From: Rhodococcus xishaensis
GTDB lineage: Bacteria; Actinomycetota; Actinomycetes; Mycobacteriales; Mycobacteriaceae
Assembly (NCBI RefSeq): GCF_004011825.1
Contig: NZ_RKLO01000003.1
Coordinates: 517,741-581,740 of the forward strand
Reading direction: 5' to 3'
DNA length: 64,000 bases
Below, piece by piece: positions 13,271 to 21,843 of the stretch (the stretch's first letter is position 1; every line of letters starts with the position of its first letter). The position numbers and the translations under genes are program-made. Below the pieces are notes generated by a model. The model did not search any database. It saw nothing but the letters and a program-made list of their open reading frames with translations, and was not told the origin of the DNA.

Positions 13271-14632
13271 ATGCCTCACAACATCATTGCCCCGCCTCGC
13301 CTCTGGGGTCAGCCAGCTTCGGGGCCCCGCGCCCGGCAACGGCGCACGGCAGGGCTCACTGCCGCCCTTGCGACGGGACTGATGCTCGCTGCCGCCCCGC
13401 CCGCGCACGCCGACACGGTCACCACCACCATCCCAGTCGGAGATTCGCCGTTCGGGGTGGCAATCACCCCCGACGGCGCCCGCGCCTACGTCACCAACTT
13501 CGCCGACGACACGGTGTCGGTGATCGACACCACCACCAACACCGTCACCACCACCGTCGACGACAGCAACGACCCGTACGGGGTGGCAATCACCCCCGAC
13601 GGCATCCGCGTCTACGTCACCAACTTCGCCGACGACACGGTGTCGGTGATCGACACCGCCACCAACACCATCACCACCACCATCGGCGTCGGTGACGGCC
13701 CGGCCGGGGTGGCGATCACCCCCGACGGCGCCCGCGCCTACGTAGTCAACAGCACCGACGGATCGGTGTCGGTGATCGACACCACCACCAACACCACCAT
13801 CACCACCACCACCGACGTCGGTGCCAACCCGCCCGGGGTGGCAATCACCCCCGACGGCACCCGCGCCTACGTCACGAACTTCGACGGCGGCCCGGTATCG
13901 GTGATCGACACCGCCACCAACACCATCACCACCACCATCGGCGTCGGAGGCGCTCCGTTCGGAGTGGCGATCACTCCCGATGGCACCCGCGCTTACGTCA
14001 CCAACTTCGCCGACGACACGGTGTCGGTGATCGACACCGCCACCAACACCATCACCACCACCATCGGCGCCGGTGACGGCCCGGCCGGGGTCGCGATCAC
14101 CCCCGATGGCACCAGCGCCTACGTAGTCAACAACGTCGACGGATCGGTGTCGGTGATCGACACCACCACCAATACCATTGCCACCACCACAGACGTCGGT
14201 GCCGACCCGGCCGGCGTGGCGATCACCCCCGGCGGCACCCACGCCTACGTCACCAACTCCGGCAGCGACACGGTGTCCGTGATCGCGATCGAGCAGGCAC
14301 CGACCCTGACCGGCACACCCCCGGCCGGTGCCGTCGGGCAGCCCTACGAGTACGCGCTCACCCTCACCGGGCAGCCCTCCCCCACTACCACCGTCACCTT
14401 GGGCACCCTGCCCGGCGGGATGACTCTCAGTGCAGACGGTGTTCTGTCCGGCACCCCCACCACCGCCGGACCGTTCGCGTTCATCGTCACAGCCACCAAC
14501 GGCGCCGGTGCCGACGCCTACTTGCCCGTCGTCCTCGACATCACCGAGACGCCGCCCACTGGGTCTTTGGGATCCCTCGGGTCGTTGGGGTGGGCCGGGT
14601 CTTCGGGGGTGGTCGGCTCCTCAGGGTCGTAA
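13271..14632 (+). CDS. Exported YVTN-repeat beta-propeller protein
   Basis: The 453-aa protein starts at ATG 13271 (SD GAAGGAG). A long signal peptide ends AAAPPAHADT at about residue 47. Seven repeats of about 42 residues follow (consensus P-x-GVAITPDGTRAYVTN, then TVSVIDTATNTITTTI), which fold as a YVTN/surface-layer-type seven-bladed propeller. Residues about 345-430 form a putative Ig-like domain (GTPPAGAVGQPYEYALTLTG, ending AYLPVVLDI). The tail is a Gly/Ser repeat (SLGSLGSLGWAGSSGVVGSS). It is likely a cell-surface or secreted binding protein with unknown ligand. A terminator follows. Confidence 0.88.
   Translation: MPHNIIAPPRLWGQPASGPRARQRRTAGLTAALATGLMLAAAPPAHADTVTTTIPVGDSPFGVAITPDGARAYVTNFADDTVSVIDTTTNTVTTTVDDSNDPYGVAITPDGIRVYVTNFADDTVSVIDTATNTITTTIGVGDGPAGVAITPDGARAYVVNSTDGSVSVIDTTTNTTITTTTDVGANPPGVAITPDGTRAYVTNFDGGPVSVIDTATNTITTTIGVGGAPFGVAITPDGTRAYVTNFADDTVSVIDTATNTITTTIGAGDGPAGVAITPDGTSAYVVNNVDGSVSVIDTTTNTIATTTDVGADPAGVAITPGGTHAYVTNSGSDTVSVIAIEQAPTLTGTPPAGAVGQPYEYALTLTGQPSPTTTVTLGTLPGGMTLSADGVLSGTPTTAGPFAFIVTATNGAGADAYLPVVLDITETPPTGSLGSLGSLGWAGSSGVVGSSGS
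13430..14290 (+). repeat. Tandem coding repeat, seven propeller blades
   Basis: Seven about 126-129 bp units encode the blades. Blades 2-3-4 and 5-6-7 form a higher-order duplication with a period of 381 bp: GACGACACGG recurs at 13631 and 14012, and the DNA is nearly identical over long stretches. This suggests recent three-blade duplication. Confidence 0.75.
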
Positions 14633-14646
14633 ATCCTGACACGGCG

Positions 14647-14678
14647 AAGGCGCCCCGCCCGGAGAGGGTGGGCGCCTT
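14647..14678 (+). terminator. Intrinsic-type terminator
   Basis: Stem AAGGCGCCC / GGGCGCCTT with further pairing inside (GCCC/GGGT) lies 15 bp after the propeller stop and ends in TTTG. Confidence 0.75.
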
Positions 14679-14725
14679 TGTGCGCAGGGTAGGGCGCAGA
14701 ACAGTACGCATGGTTTGATCCCGGT

Positions 14726-15448
14726 ATGAACCGGACATTTGGAATGCACTGCACCACCACAATTGGAATCCTCGCCATATGCGCAGTCGGGCTCACCGCC
14801 TGCGCCAGCACCGACACCGACACCGACACCGATGGCAATTCGATCTCCATCACGGAGGCCGCGGCAGTCCCTCGCCCTGCCACCTACACGCTGCGCGAGA
14901 TCGGCGACTACGGATACACGGCGACCGTCACCACCGCCGACACCGACTCGATCGACGCGGCCTGGACTATGATTCGCGGTCAACTTCTCGACACCAAACC
15001 CGACGGCGGGTACTTCGTCAACTTCACGTGCGCCGACCCAGCACCCGGCAAGAATCCCCTCCTGGGCACCGCCAAGGTCGCGGTCGGATCGCTCGGCGCC
15101 GCGCAGACCGGGATCGATTCCGGCACGGGCTGGATCGACTACGTGCCAGGCGCCCGCTGCGGCGAGGACCCCGGCTACCGGTCCCAGGTCGATCGCAACG
15201 CTCCCCTCGACGCCGATGCGGTCAACGACCTCTGCCGCGAATTCATCGAGGAGAAGTACGTCGTCCAGCAGCTACCCGTCGACATCGCCAACGAACGCAC
15301 CGAGGAGAGCTCCGACGGCAGGTGGACGGCCACCGGAACCTCCCAGGGCGCAAGCAAATACGGAACCGAAACCGCGACGGTCACCTACACCTGCACCGTC
15401 TCCAAGACCACCGGCACACTGTCCAGCAACGTCGAGTTCACCCGGTAG
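14726..15448 (+). CDS. Putative lipoprotein (240 aa)
   Basis: ATG at 14726 begins MNRTFGMHCTTTIGILAICA and continues VGLTACAST, a good lipobox (LTAC), followed by a short Asp/Thr repeat. The mature part has a domain in which CADPAPGKNPLLGTAKVAVG and ARCGEDPGYR contribute cysteines, then a helix (DADAVNDLCREFIEEKYVVQ). The C-terminal beta segment ends VTYTCTVSKTTGTLSSNVEF. Probably membrane-anchored; unknown function. It lacks sequence similarity to the 9445 lipoprotein that I can see, although both have Cys-paired C-terminal beta domains. Confidence 0.72.
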   Translation: MNRTFGMHCTTTIGILAICAVGLTACASTDTDTDTDGNSISITEAAAVPRPATYTLREIGDYGYTATVTTADTDSIDAAWTMIRGQLLDTKPDGGYFVNFTCADPAPGKNPLLGTAKVAVGSLGAAQTGIDSGTGWIDYVPGARCGEDPGYRSQVDRNAPLDADAVNDLCREFIEEKYVVQQLPVDIANERTEESSDGRWTATGTSQGASKYGTETATVTYTCTVSKTTGTLSSNVEFTR

Positions 15449-15654
15449 CAGTGGTCATCGCGGGTCGACGCCAGGTGGGGTGATCGTCCTGGGCAGCAGC
15501 CATTTGATGATGAGGGATTGACAACTGTCCGAAACAGATATCAGATGAGCCGGAGCGTTGCTTCGACCCGAAGAGCGGTCGTGGGTTGATTGTTGGCCGG
15601 GTGGCGTTGCGCATGCATTTCCCTGTCGTGCGCCACCACCTACTGAGGAGTGGG

Positions 15655-16878
15655 GTGTTGCCGACGCACGACTTGCAGGACTTGGCCGATCGCCTGGCGG
15701 CGCGGTTGCAACGATCCGTCACGGTCACCGACCCGGAGATTCGAATCCTCGCCACTAGCGCTCACTACGGAGACGAGGACGAGGCTCGGGTTCGGGCTGT
15801 GTTGGCTCGGGTGGCGCTACCCGAGGTCTATCGACACATCCATTCCTTTGGGGTCCGAGATTGGCGTGAACCCGGTACCGTTGCTGCCGCACCGGAGTTG
15901 GGCTTCGAGCAACGATTCGTGATCCCGATCCGGCAAGGACGAACCCTGCTGGCCCTGCTCATGATTATCGATCGGGCCGAGAGCGGCCTCACCGACGTCG
16001 AACTTGATGCCGCGATGCAAACGGCTCGAGCGATGGTCGGCATTCTCGATCGCAATCAAGCAGACCAGAGGCGGTGCCGCGAGCAACGGTCCAAACTTCT
16101 CTCCGACCTTCTCAGTGATCACGACGCCGCCCGGGAGCATGCTCGCTCCCAAGCCGCCCACATCATGGGCGGTCCCGTCGAACAGGCCGTGGTCATGACG
16201 ATGAAGATCAGGAGCCCCGGGCTTTGCGGCGCTGAGGTTGGCCTCGAGGTCGATGCCGGACTGGCAAACGCGGGGCTGAGGGAGGGCGCTCGACTGGCGC
16301 ACCTGTACCAGGACGGAATTGCGACGATTTGCTCAGTCACCGAACACCCCTCGAGCATGGAGGGCATTCGTGAGCAAGGCAGGCGCATCCTTGAGTCGGT
16401 GAGCTCACTTGTCAGCGAGAGATCTTGCTGCACACTGGGATTGTGCGATACCCCGGCACCGCTGAGCATGATGCGCACGGCGCGGAAGAAATCACGACTG
16501 GCCGCCGAGGCTGCAACGCTGCTCCCCCAGTTCCGGCCGTTCGCGACGTACTCCGATCTCGGGGTGTTTTCCGTCCTCTTGCGGCTACAGCGCGAGGATC
16601 TCGAAGAGGTAGTTCCGTCAAATCTGCGCCGACTTCTCGAGGACGACTCTCACGGTGTTCTCGGCGAGACACTGACGTTGTACCTAGCCTCGGGCGGATC
16701 GATACCTGTTACCGCCCAACGCCTTAGGTTGCACCGGACGTCACTCTACTACCGCCTGAACCAGATTGAGATGCAGCTCGAGATGAGCCTCCACGATGGC
16801 GAGGTACGCCAAGTTCTCCACCTCGGACTCAAAGCGATGGAACTGCTCGACGCGTACACCCGCCTACAAGACAGGTGA
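15655..16878 (+). CDS. PucR/CdaR-family transcriptional regulator
   Basis: Start set at GTG 15655 because GAGGAG lies just upstream and the conserved part begins soon after (THDLQDLADRLAARLQRSVT); TTG 15586 or ATG 15613 are alternatives. An N-terminal sensor-like region (VTDPEIRILATSAHYGDEDE) and a central GGDEF-like region are followed by the C-terminal PucR HTH: ETLTLYLASGGSIPVTAQRL and LHRTSLYYRLNQIE. Members activate nearby catabolic genes in response to a metabolite. The class II aldolase gene downstream is a possible target, but a 197-bp gap separates them. Confidence 0.85.
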   Translation: MLPTHDLQDLADRLAARLQRSVTVTDPEIRILATSAHYGDEDEARVRAVLARVALPEVYRHIHSFGVRDWREPGTVAAAPELGFEQRFVIPIRQGRTLLALLMIIDRAESGLTDVELDAAMQTARAMVGILDRNQADQRRCREQRSKLLSDLLSDHDAAREHARSQAAHIMGGPVEQAVVMTMKIRSPGLCGAEVGLEVDAGLANAGLREGARLAHLYQDGIATICSVTEHPSSMEGIREQGRRILESVSSLVSERSCCTLGLCDTPAPLSMMRTARKKSRLAAEAATLLPQFRPFATYSDLGVFSVLLRLQREDLEEVVPSNLRRLLEDDSHGVLGETLTLYLASGGSIPVTAQRLRLHRTSLYYRLNQIEMQLEMSLHDGEVRQVLHLGLKAMELLDAYTRLQDR

Positions 16879-17075
16879 GCTGGACGACTGCCTCATCGAT
16901 CCCACAGCCTGGATGCGAACAGCTCGACCAGGGCATTGCTACGAACCGTGAAAGTCGCTGTCTCATCTCGCGACAAACCGCGGTTGTACGCTCCGCCACT
17001 CGCGCCGACGATTGCAGTTAGGCATCCGAGACAGGTTGCGACTACGACATCGAGCCGCCGAAAAGGAGAGACGTC

Positions 17076-17888
17076 ATGACCGAGACGGCGGAGCGCCAAT
17101 CCATCTACCAACCCGAGCAACAGGGGCTGAAGTTCCCCGAGCTACCAAAGTTCAAATATGTGGAGGAAGAGCGCAAGCATCGAAAGGAACGTCTCGCGGC
17201 GGCGTGCCGCGCGTTCGACAAGTTCGGCTTCAGTTACGGAACCGGCGGCCACCTTACGGTCCGCGACCCGGAAAGCCCCAACCTCTATTGGACGAATCCA
17301 TTCGCCGTGCCGTTCGCGCACGTCAAAGTGTCGAACCTGATCCTCGTCGATCACGGCGGCAGGGTCGTAGAAGGTGACTACGCTGCGAACCGGGCTGGCT
17401 TCGTCCTGCACTCGGCAATCCATGAGGCGAATCCCGACATCGTGGCATCGTGCCATGCCCACACGGTTCACGGGGCGGCCTGGGCCGCCATGGGGCGGCT
17501 GCTACCACCGAATACTCAAGATGTCTGTGTGTTCTTCGAGCACCACGCGGTCATCGAGGAAGAAGCCGGCGCGATCGTCGTCGAAGTCGATGCGGGAAAG
17601 GCTGTCGGTTCGAGGTTCGGGAACAACAAAGCCGTCATCCACCAAAACCACGGGTTGTTTTCTGCCGGAACGCACAGCATCGACGAAGCGGCCTGGTGGT
17701 TCATCGCCCTCGAGCACGCCTGCCGGGTACAGCTGTTGATCGAGGCATCGGCAACTCCGCCGAAACCGGTCTCACCGGAGGCGGCGCGGCACACCCGCCG
17801 CCACTTCGGCACCCCGTATATGGGGTGGCTCAATTTTCAACCCATCTACGAGAGCCTTGTCCACGAGCAGCCAGACCTGTTGACCTGA
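17076..17888 (+). CDS. Class II aldolase/adducin family protein
   Basis: The 270-aa protein has the family pattern: FGFSYGTGGHLTVRDPESPN (phosphate loop region), AGFVLHSAIHEANPDIVASC with the metal ligands H127 and H129 (HAH), and IHQNHGLFSAG with H192. The Glu that acts as base in fuculose aldolase is not obvious, as in the adducin-like branch. It may be a zinc aldolase, epimerase or a non-sugar decarboxylase; the substrate cannot be told. SD GAAAAGGAGAG precedes the ATG. Confidence 0.85.
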   Translation: MTETAERQSIYQPEQQGLKFPELPKFKYVEEERKHRKERLAAACRAFDKFGFSYGTGGHLTVRDPESPNLYWTNPFAVPFAHVKVSNLILVDHGGRVVEGDYAANRAGFVLHSAIHEANPDIVASCHAHTVHGAAWAAMGRLLPPNTQDVCVFFEHHAVIEEEAGAIVVEVDAGKAVGSRFGNNKAVIHQNHGLFSAGTHSIDEAAWWFIALEHACRVQLLIEASATPPKPVSPEAARHTRRHFGTPYMGWLNFQPIYESLVHEQPDLLT

Positions 17889-17984
17889 TGGGCATTCCCG
17901 TACTGAACCCGCGACCGCCCCAGTTCCTCTCGACCGAGAGGCCTCCTACGAGTTTGGTCCGCAAGTTGGAACCCTTGCGAAAGT

Positions 17985-18022
17985 GAAACTAGACTTCATT
18001 TCTGAAATTGGACTACAGTTTC
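17985..18022. promoter_or_regulatory. Paired operator upstream of the TetR gene
   Basis: Two adjacent copies of an imperfect palindrome, GAAACTAGACTTCATTTC (17985-18002) and GAAATTGGACTACAGTTTC (18004-18022), end 4 bp before the TetR ATG. Both follow GAAAyTrGACTwCA-TTTC. Their position suggests autoregulation. Confidence 0.55.
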
Positions 18023-18026
18023 GTTC

Positions 18027-18689
18027 ATGGAGTCCCTACTCGACAGCGAGGGCGACCGGCGACGGCGGCGCACGCGCACATCGGTGCTCGATGCGGCAGA
18101 AGTCCTGTTCACCGAACGCGGATACCGCGAAACCTCGGTAGAGGACCTCGCGAAGGCCGCGGACGTTGCGGTGACCTCGGTCTATGGCAACTTCCCCGGC
18201 GGCAAGGCGGAGGTCTACGCGGTACTGGGATGCCGGACCGCGCGCGATCATGCGGCCCGGATGTCCGATGTCGTCGACGCCGCGCCGGACGGCGCGGCCG
18301 CTGCCCGCGCTGCGCTGATCGAGTACATCCGGTTCCACCGGGACTACCCACTGGCCTTCCGACTGCTCGGCTTGACCGACATCGCCGACACCGCATCGAG
18401 GGGTAAATCGAGCGGGGCCGACGTAGCCAGGCGGGCGCGGGCAGAGGTCGCTGTCCGACTCGGTGGTGTGGTCGACCACGTCGTGCGGCGGGTATCGGGA
18501 ACTCCGGCCGACGAGGCCGACGTCCGGACGGATGTACTGCTTGCATGGGCAACCGTGAACGGCGTTCTGAGCCTGCTTCAACAGAACCTGATCGACGCGA
18601 AGACAGCCGACGACCTGCTGGCCGCGGCCGTCGAAACCTCCCTGTCCCGCCTGACCCAAACCGATAGGAGCGGCAATGCAACCCGGTGA
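18027..18689 (+). CDS. TetR-family transcriptional regulator
   Basis: The N-terminal HTH is typical: RTRTSVLDAAEVLFTERGYR, then TSVEDLAKAADVAVTSVYGN and FPGGKAEVY. The C-terminal ligand domain (about 70-210) is variable as usual. It overlaps the next gene by 14 bp, so the two are probably cotranscribed, and a two-copy palindrome lies just upstream. The ligand is unknown; the HD-domain enzyme is the obvious regulated partner. Confidence 0.88.
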   Translation: MESLLDSEGDRRRRRTRTSVLDAAEVLFTERGYRETSVEDLAKAADVAVTSVYGNFPGGKAEVYAVLGCRTARDHAARMSDVVDAAPDGAAAARAALIEYIRFHRDYPLAFRLLGLTDIADTASRGKSSGADVARRARAEVAVRLGGVVDHVVRRVSGTPADEADVRTDVLLAWATVNGVLSLLQQNLIDAKTADDLLAAAVETSLSRLTQTDRSGNATR

Positions 18690-19383
18690 GAAGACCCGCG
18701 GCGAGCGAGTCCGCCTCGGCGCCCGCGCACTGCTGAACGCGACGCTCGAAGTCCCGCGAGCAACGCTCGGCCCCCGCGTCGGCACCGATCGACCGCTCAC
18801 GAGCGCGCCTGACACGCCCGTCTGCGCCGAGGCCGACGAGCTGGCGAAGCAGACGCTCACGCCCATCATCTACGAGCACAGTCGACGCTGCTGGCAATGG
18901 GCTTGTGCGCTGGCCGAGATCGACGAGATCACCCCTGACGCGGAAGCACTGTTCGTCGCCTGCATGCTCCACGACATCGAACTCGGGACTACCGAACCCG
19001 GCGTCGGGTGCTTCGTCACCGCCAGCGGCGCGGTCGCCGCTGGGCTCTGTCGTGATGCCGGACGCCCCGAACTGGCTGATCTGGTCGAGCCCGCCATCCT
19101 CCGGCACTTCGACCCCACCCCCGGCCCGGCGCCCGAGCAACGTGCACTCCACGACGCAGCGCACCTCGACGTCGTCGGATACCGGCTCCGCGAACTCACC
19201 CGAACCTTCGTCACCCGCGTGCTCGATGCCCATCCACGCAACGGGTTCCAGCAGGAATTTCTCGCAGCCATGCGGACCGAAGCACGACTGCGGCCCCGTT
19301 CGGTCGCCGCCACCATGTACCGGTCGGGGCTCGCACTGCCGCTACGCCTCAACCCGCTGGATGGGCGCGGTCCACAAGGCTGA
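18676..19383 (+). CDS. HD-domain protein (cyanamide-hydratase-like)
   Basis: The 235-aa protein has the HD signature: H68 (YEHSRRCW), then H99-D100 (ACMLHDIELG), and a later Asp/His region (RHFDPTPGPA, HDAAHLDVVGY). The arrangement of a short HD domain with YEHSxRxW and CMLHDIEL matches proteins annotated as HD-domain or cyanamide-hydratase-like. It is probably a metal-dependent hydrolase of a small molecule. SD TAGGAG precedes ATG 18676, inside the end of the TetR gene. Confidence 0.75.
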   Translation: MQPGEKTRGERVRLGARALLNATLEVPRATLGPRVGTDRPLTSAPDTPVCAEADELAKQTLTPIIYEHSRRCWQWACALAEIDEITPDAEALFVACMLHDIELGTTEPGVGCFVTASGAVAAGLCRDAGRPELADLVEPAILRHFDPTPGPAPEQRALHDAAHLDVVGYRLRELTRTFVTRVLDAHPRNGFQQEFLAAMRTEARLRPRSVAATMYRSGLALPLRLNPLDGRGPQG

Positions 19384-19434
19384 TGCCGCCGGAAGACCGC
19401 GACTCACGCGGTGTTCATGCGGAGGCGGACTTAC

Positions 19435-21672
19435 TCAGCCGGGCTCGTCGCGGACGTCGTCGGGTGACTTGTCCTCACGCAATCCCCGCCAACTCGGGTG
19501 CCGGAGCCGGCCGGTATCGGTGCGGTCCCGGAACCGGACCTCACCAACGATCTTCGGTGTCACCCAAACGGTCTCGCGTCCGCTGACCGCGGGTACGTCA
19601 CCGATGAAGGGACTGGTCCTGCGTTCGAGCGGCGCCAGCACCGCGCCTACCCGGTCGAGTTCGCGCTCACTGAACCCGGCGCCGACGCGGCCGATGTAGC
19701 GCAGGCCGTCGTCGTCGGGAACCCCGAGCAGCAACGAGCCGAACCGCCCGCCTCGTGCGCCGCGTCCACGGACCCACCCACCGATGACGGCCTCCTGGGT
19801 GTGCCAGTTCTTCGTCTTGATCCACGCCGATCCCCGCCTGCCGGGTAGATAGATCGAGTCACGGCGCTTTGCGACGACACCCTCGAGGTCGCGGCTGCGC
19901 TCGACGACGTCTTCGATCGAGCCCGTCAGCTGCGGTGGGACGACGAGCCCGTCCACCGCCGCCGCAAGCGCGTCGAGGACCTGTCGACGGTCGTCGTAAC
20001 GCTTGCGTACCAACGACACACCGTCCAAATACAGGATGTCGAACGCCCAGAACACTGGTGCTCCCCCAGCCTGCAGGCCGGTGAAACTCGTGTGGCCGGC
20101 ATCGTCAAGGCTGACGACCTCACCGTCGAGCACCACCCGGTGCCCGTCGAGCGTGGCCGCCAAGGCCTGCAACGCCGGGTACCGGTCGGTCACATCGTTG
20201 CCGGCGCGGCCTCGCAGGGTGATCTTCTCGCCGTCGAACTCGACGATCAGCCGGACTCCGTCCCACTTCCCCTCGAAGGCCCACTCGGCGGGATCGAGAC
20301 CGTCGATACTTCCGCCGGTGGCGAGCATCGGCCGCAGCGCGCGCGGCAGGTCCCCGACGTCTCCGCCGTCCTTCATCCGGTGCATCAGCCACTGGTCGCC
20401 ACCGGTCCGGATGAGCGCGAACTGCCCCTCGACGCGTTGACCGTACAGACGGACGATCACCTCGTCGTCGAGCCACTTGACCGGTTCGTAAGTGCCTGCG
20501 TCCCAGATGCTCACGGTTCCGCCGCCGTACTCGCCCTTGGGTATCGACCCCGAGAACGTCGCATACTCGAGGGGATGGTCCTCGGTCTGCACGGCCAGTC
20601 GGTTCTCCTTGGGAGAGGTCGGAACACCACGCGGCACAGCCCACGAAACCATGACGCCGTCACGTTCGAGCCGGAAGTCGTAGTGCAGACGCCTGGCGTG
20701 GTGTTCCTGGATCACGAACGAATTACCTTCACCTCCTTCGGCTTCCGTTCGCGGCATCGGCTCCGGAGTGCGCGCAGGATCACGCTTGCGCCGGTACTCG
20801 GTCAGGGCGTCCATCTTCGCGTCCAGATCGGCGAGCAGGTCACCGATGCGCCGGTAGCGTTCCAGGACCTCGTCGAACCTCAGATGACGCAGCAGCGGAT
20901 CCTCGAGTTCCTCCCACGTGCGGGGCGCGGCGACCGTGGGCGCGGCTCGGCCGCGCAGCGAGTAGGGCGCGATCGTGGTTTTGGCGGGATTGTTCTGGCT
21001 CCAGTCCAGGAAGATTTTTCGGTCCCGCACCGACTTCGACATCGTCGCCGTCACGAGATCCGGATGCAGTTGTTCGAGACTGGTGGCGACCTTGCGCGCC
21101 ACGGTCGATGCACCGCCGGGGGCGAGCGTACGGTCGAGCGGCACGTAGACGTGAATCCCCTTGCTACCACTCGTGACCGGGTATGCGGTCCACCCGAGTG
21201 TCGCGACGAGATCCCGCACCGCGATTGCCACCCGTGCACACTCGGGCAGGCCGGCGCCCTCGCCGGGGTCCAGGTCGAAGACCAGCCGGGTTACCGGCCC
21301 CGGCTCTCCATCGACGAATCGCCATTGCGGGACATGCACTTCCAGCGCGGCCTGCTGTCCGATCCAGGCGAGGGCGGCCGTCGAGTCGATGATGGGATAG
21401 CGGACGGTGCGGTCCTTGTGGTGAACGGCGTGGCTGGTGAGCCACTTCGGTGCAGACGCTGCGAGGTTCTTCTCGAAGAATGACGGCGCGTCCACCCCGT
21501 TCGGCCAACGCTTGCGGGTGACAGGACGGTCGACGACGTGCGGAAGCATGGCGGGTGCGATCGCCGTGTAGTAGTCGATCACCTCGCCCTTGGTCGTACC
21601 CGTGGCCGGGTACAGCACCTTGTCCAACCTGCTCACAGCCACCCGACGGCCGTCGATCGTCCGTGTGGGCAT
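19435..21672 (-). CDS. ligD: Three-domain NHEJ DNA ligase LigD
   Basis: The 745-aa protein from ATG 21672 (SD GGGAGG) has the mycobacterial order polymerase-phosphoesterase-ligase. The primase-like polymerase occupies about 1-290 with metal-binding D133/D135 (VFDLDPGEG). The phosphoesterase is about 315-440 (IQEHHARRLHYDFRLERDGV). The ATP-dependent ligase is about 450-745 with nucleophile K469 (EGKWDGVR) and a C-terminal OB-fold. It repairs double-strand breaks with Ku; no ku gene is in this window. Length agrees with the mycobacterial enzyme. It is convergent with the HD-domain gene. Confidence 0.95.
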   Translation of the reverse strand: MPTRTIDGRRVAVSRLDKVLYPATGTTKGEVIDYYTAIAPAMLPHVVDRPVTRKRWPNGVDAPSFFEKNLAASAPKWLTSHAVHHKDRTVRYPIIDSTAALAWIGQQAALEVHVPQWRFVDGEPGPVTRLVFDLDPGEGAGLPECARVAIAVRDLVATLGWTAYPVTSGSKGIHVYVPLDRTLAPGGASTVARKVATSLEQLHPDLVTATMSKSVRDRKIFLDWSQNNPAKTTIAPYSLRGRAAPTVAAPRTWEELEDPLLRHLRFDEVLERYRRIGDLLADLDAKMDALTEYRRKRDPARTPEPMPRTEAEGGEGNSFVIQEHHARRLHYDFRLERDGVMVSWAVPRGVPTSPKENRLAVQTEDHPLEYATFSGSIPKGEYGGGTVSIWDAGTYEPVKWLDDEVIVRLYGQRVEGQFALIRTGGDQWLMHRMKDGGDVGDLPRALRPMLATGGSIDGLDPAEWAFEGKWDGVRLIVEFDGEKITLRGRAGNDVTDRYPALQALAATLDGHRVVLDGEVVSLDDAGHTSFTGLQAGGAPVFWAFDILYLDGVSLVRKRYDDRRQVLDALAAAVDGLVVPPQLTGSIEDVVERSRDLEGVVAKRRDSIYLPGRRGSAWIKTKNWHTQEAVIGGWVRGRGARGGRFGSLLLGVPDDDGLRYIGRVGAGFSERELDRVGAVLAPLERRTSPFIGDVPAVSGRETVWVTPKIVGEVRFRDRTDTGRLRHPSWRGLREDKSPDDVRDEPG

Positions 21673-21843
21673 GCGAGCACCTCCCCTGGACCGACACGCT
21701 GTACGCACATTGTGCGCCGTCGACTGCCCAACAGCACGGAACTGAGCTATTACAGACCTCCAGGGCTCGCAGCGCGTACTCCAGCGCCGCGGTGGTGGGC
21801 TGCAGGTGTTCGACGAGGCGCGTCCGTCGCAGTGCCGGTCGGA

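Noticed and set aside
13196..14242. Minus-strand Gly/Val/Asp-rich 348-aa frame
   Set aside because: Produced by reading the propeller repeat backwards; the plus-strand YVTN repeats are the real coding sequence.
13430..14290. Possible CRISPR-like periodic repeat
   Set aside because: The period of about 126-129 bp and in-frame blades show a protein repeat, not an array with short spacers.
20092..21483. Plus-strand 463-aa frame
   Set aside because: Antisense shadow of ligD; composition is that of a GC-rich mirror frame.
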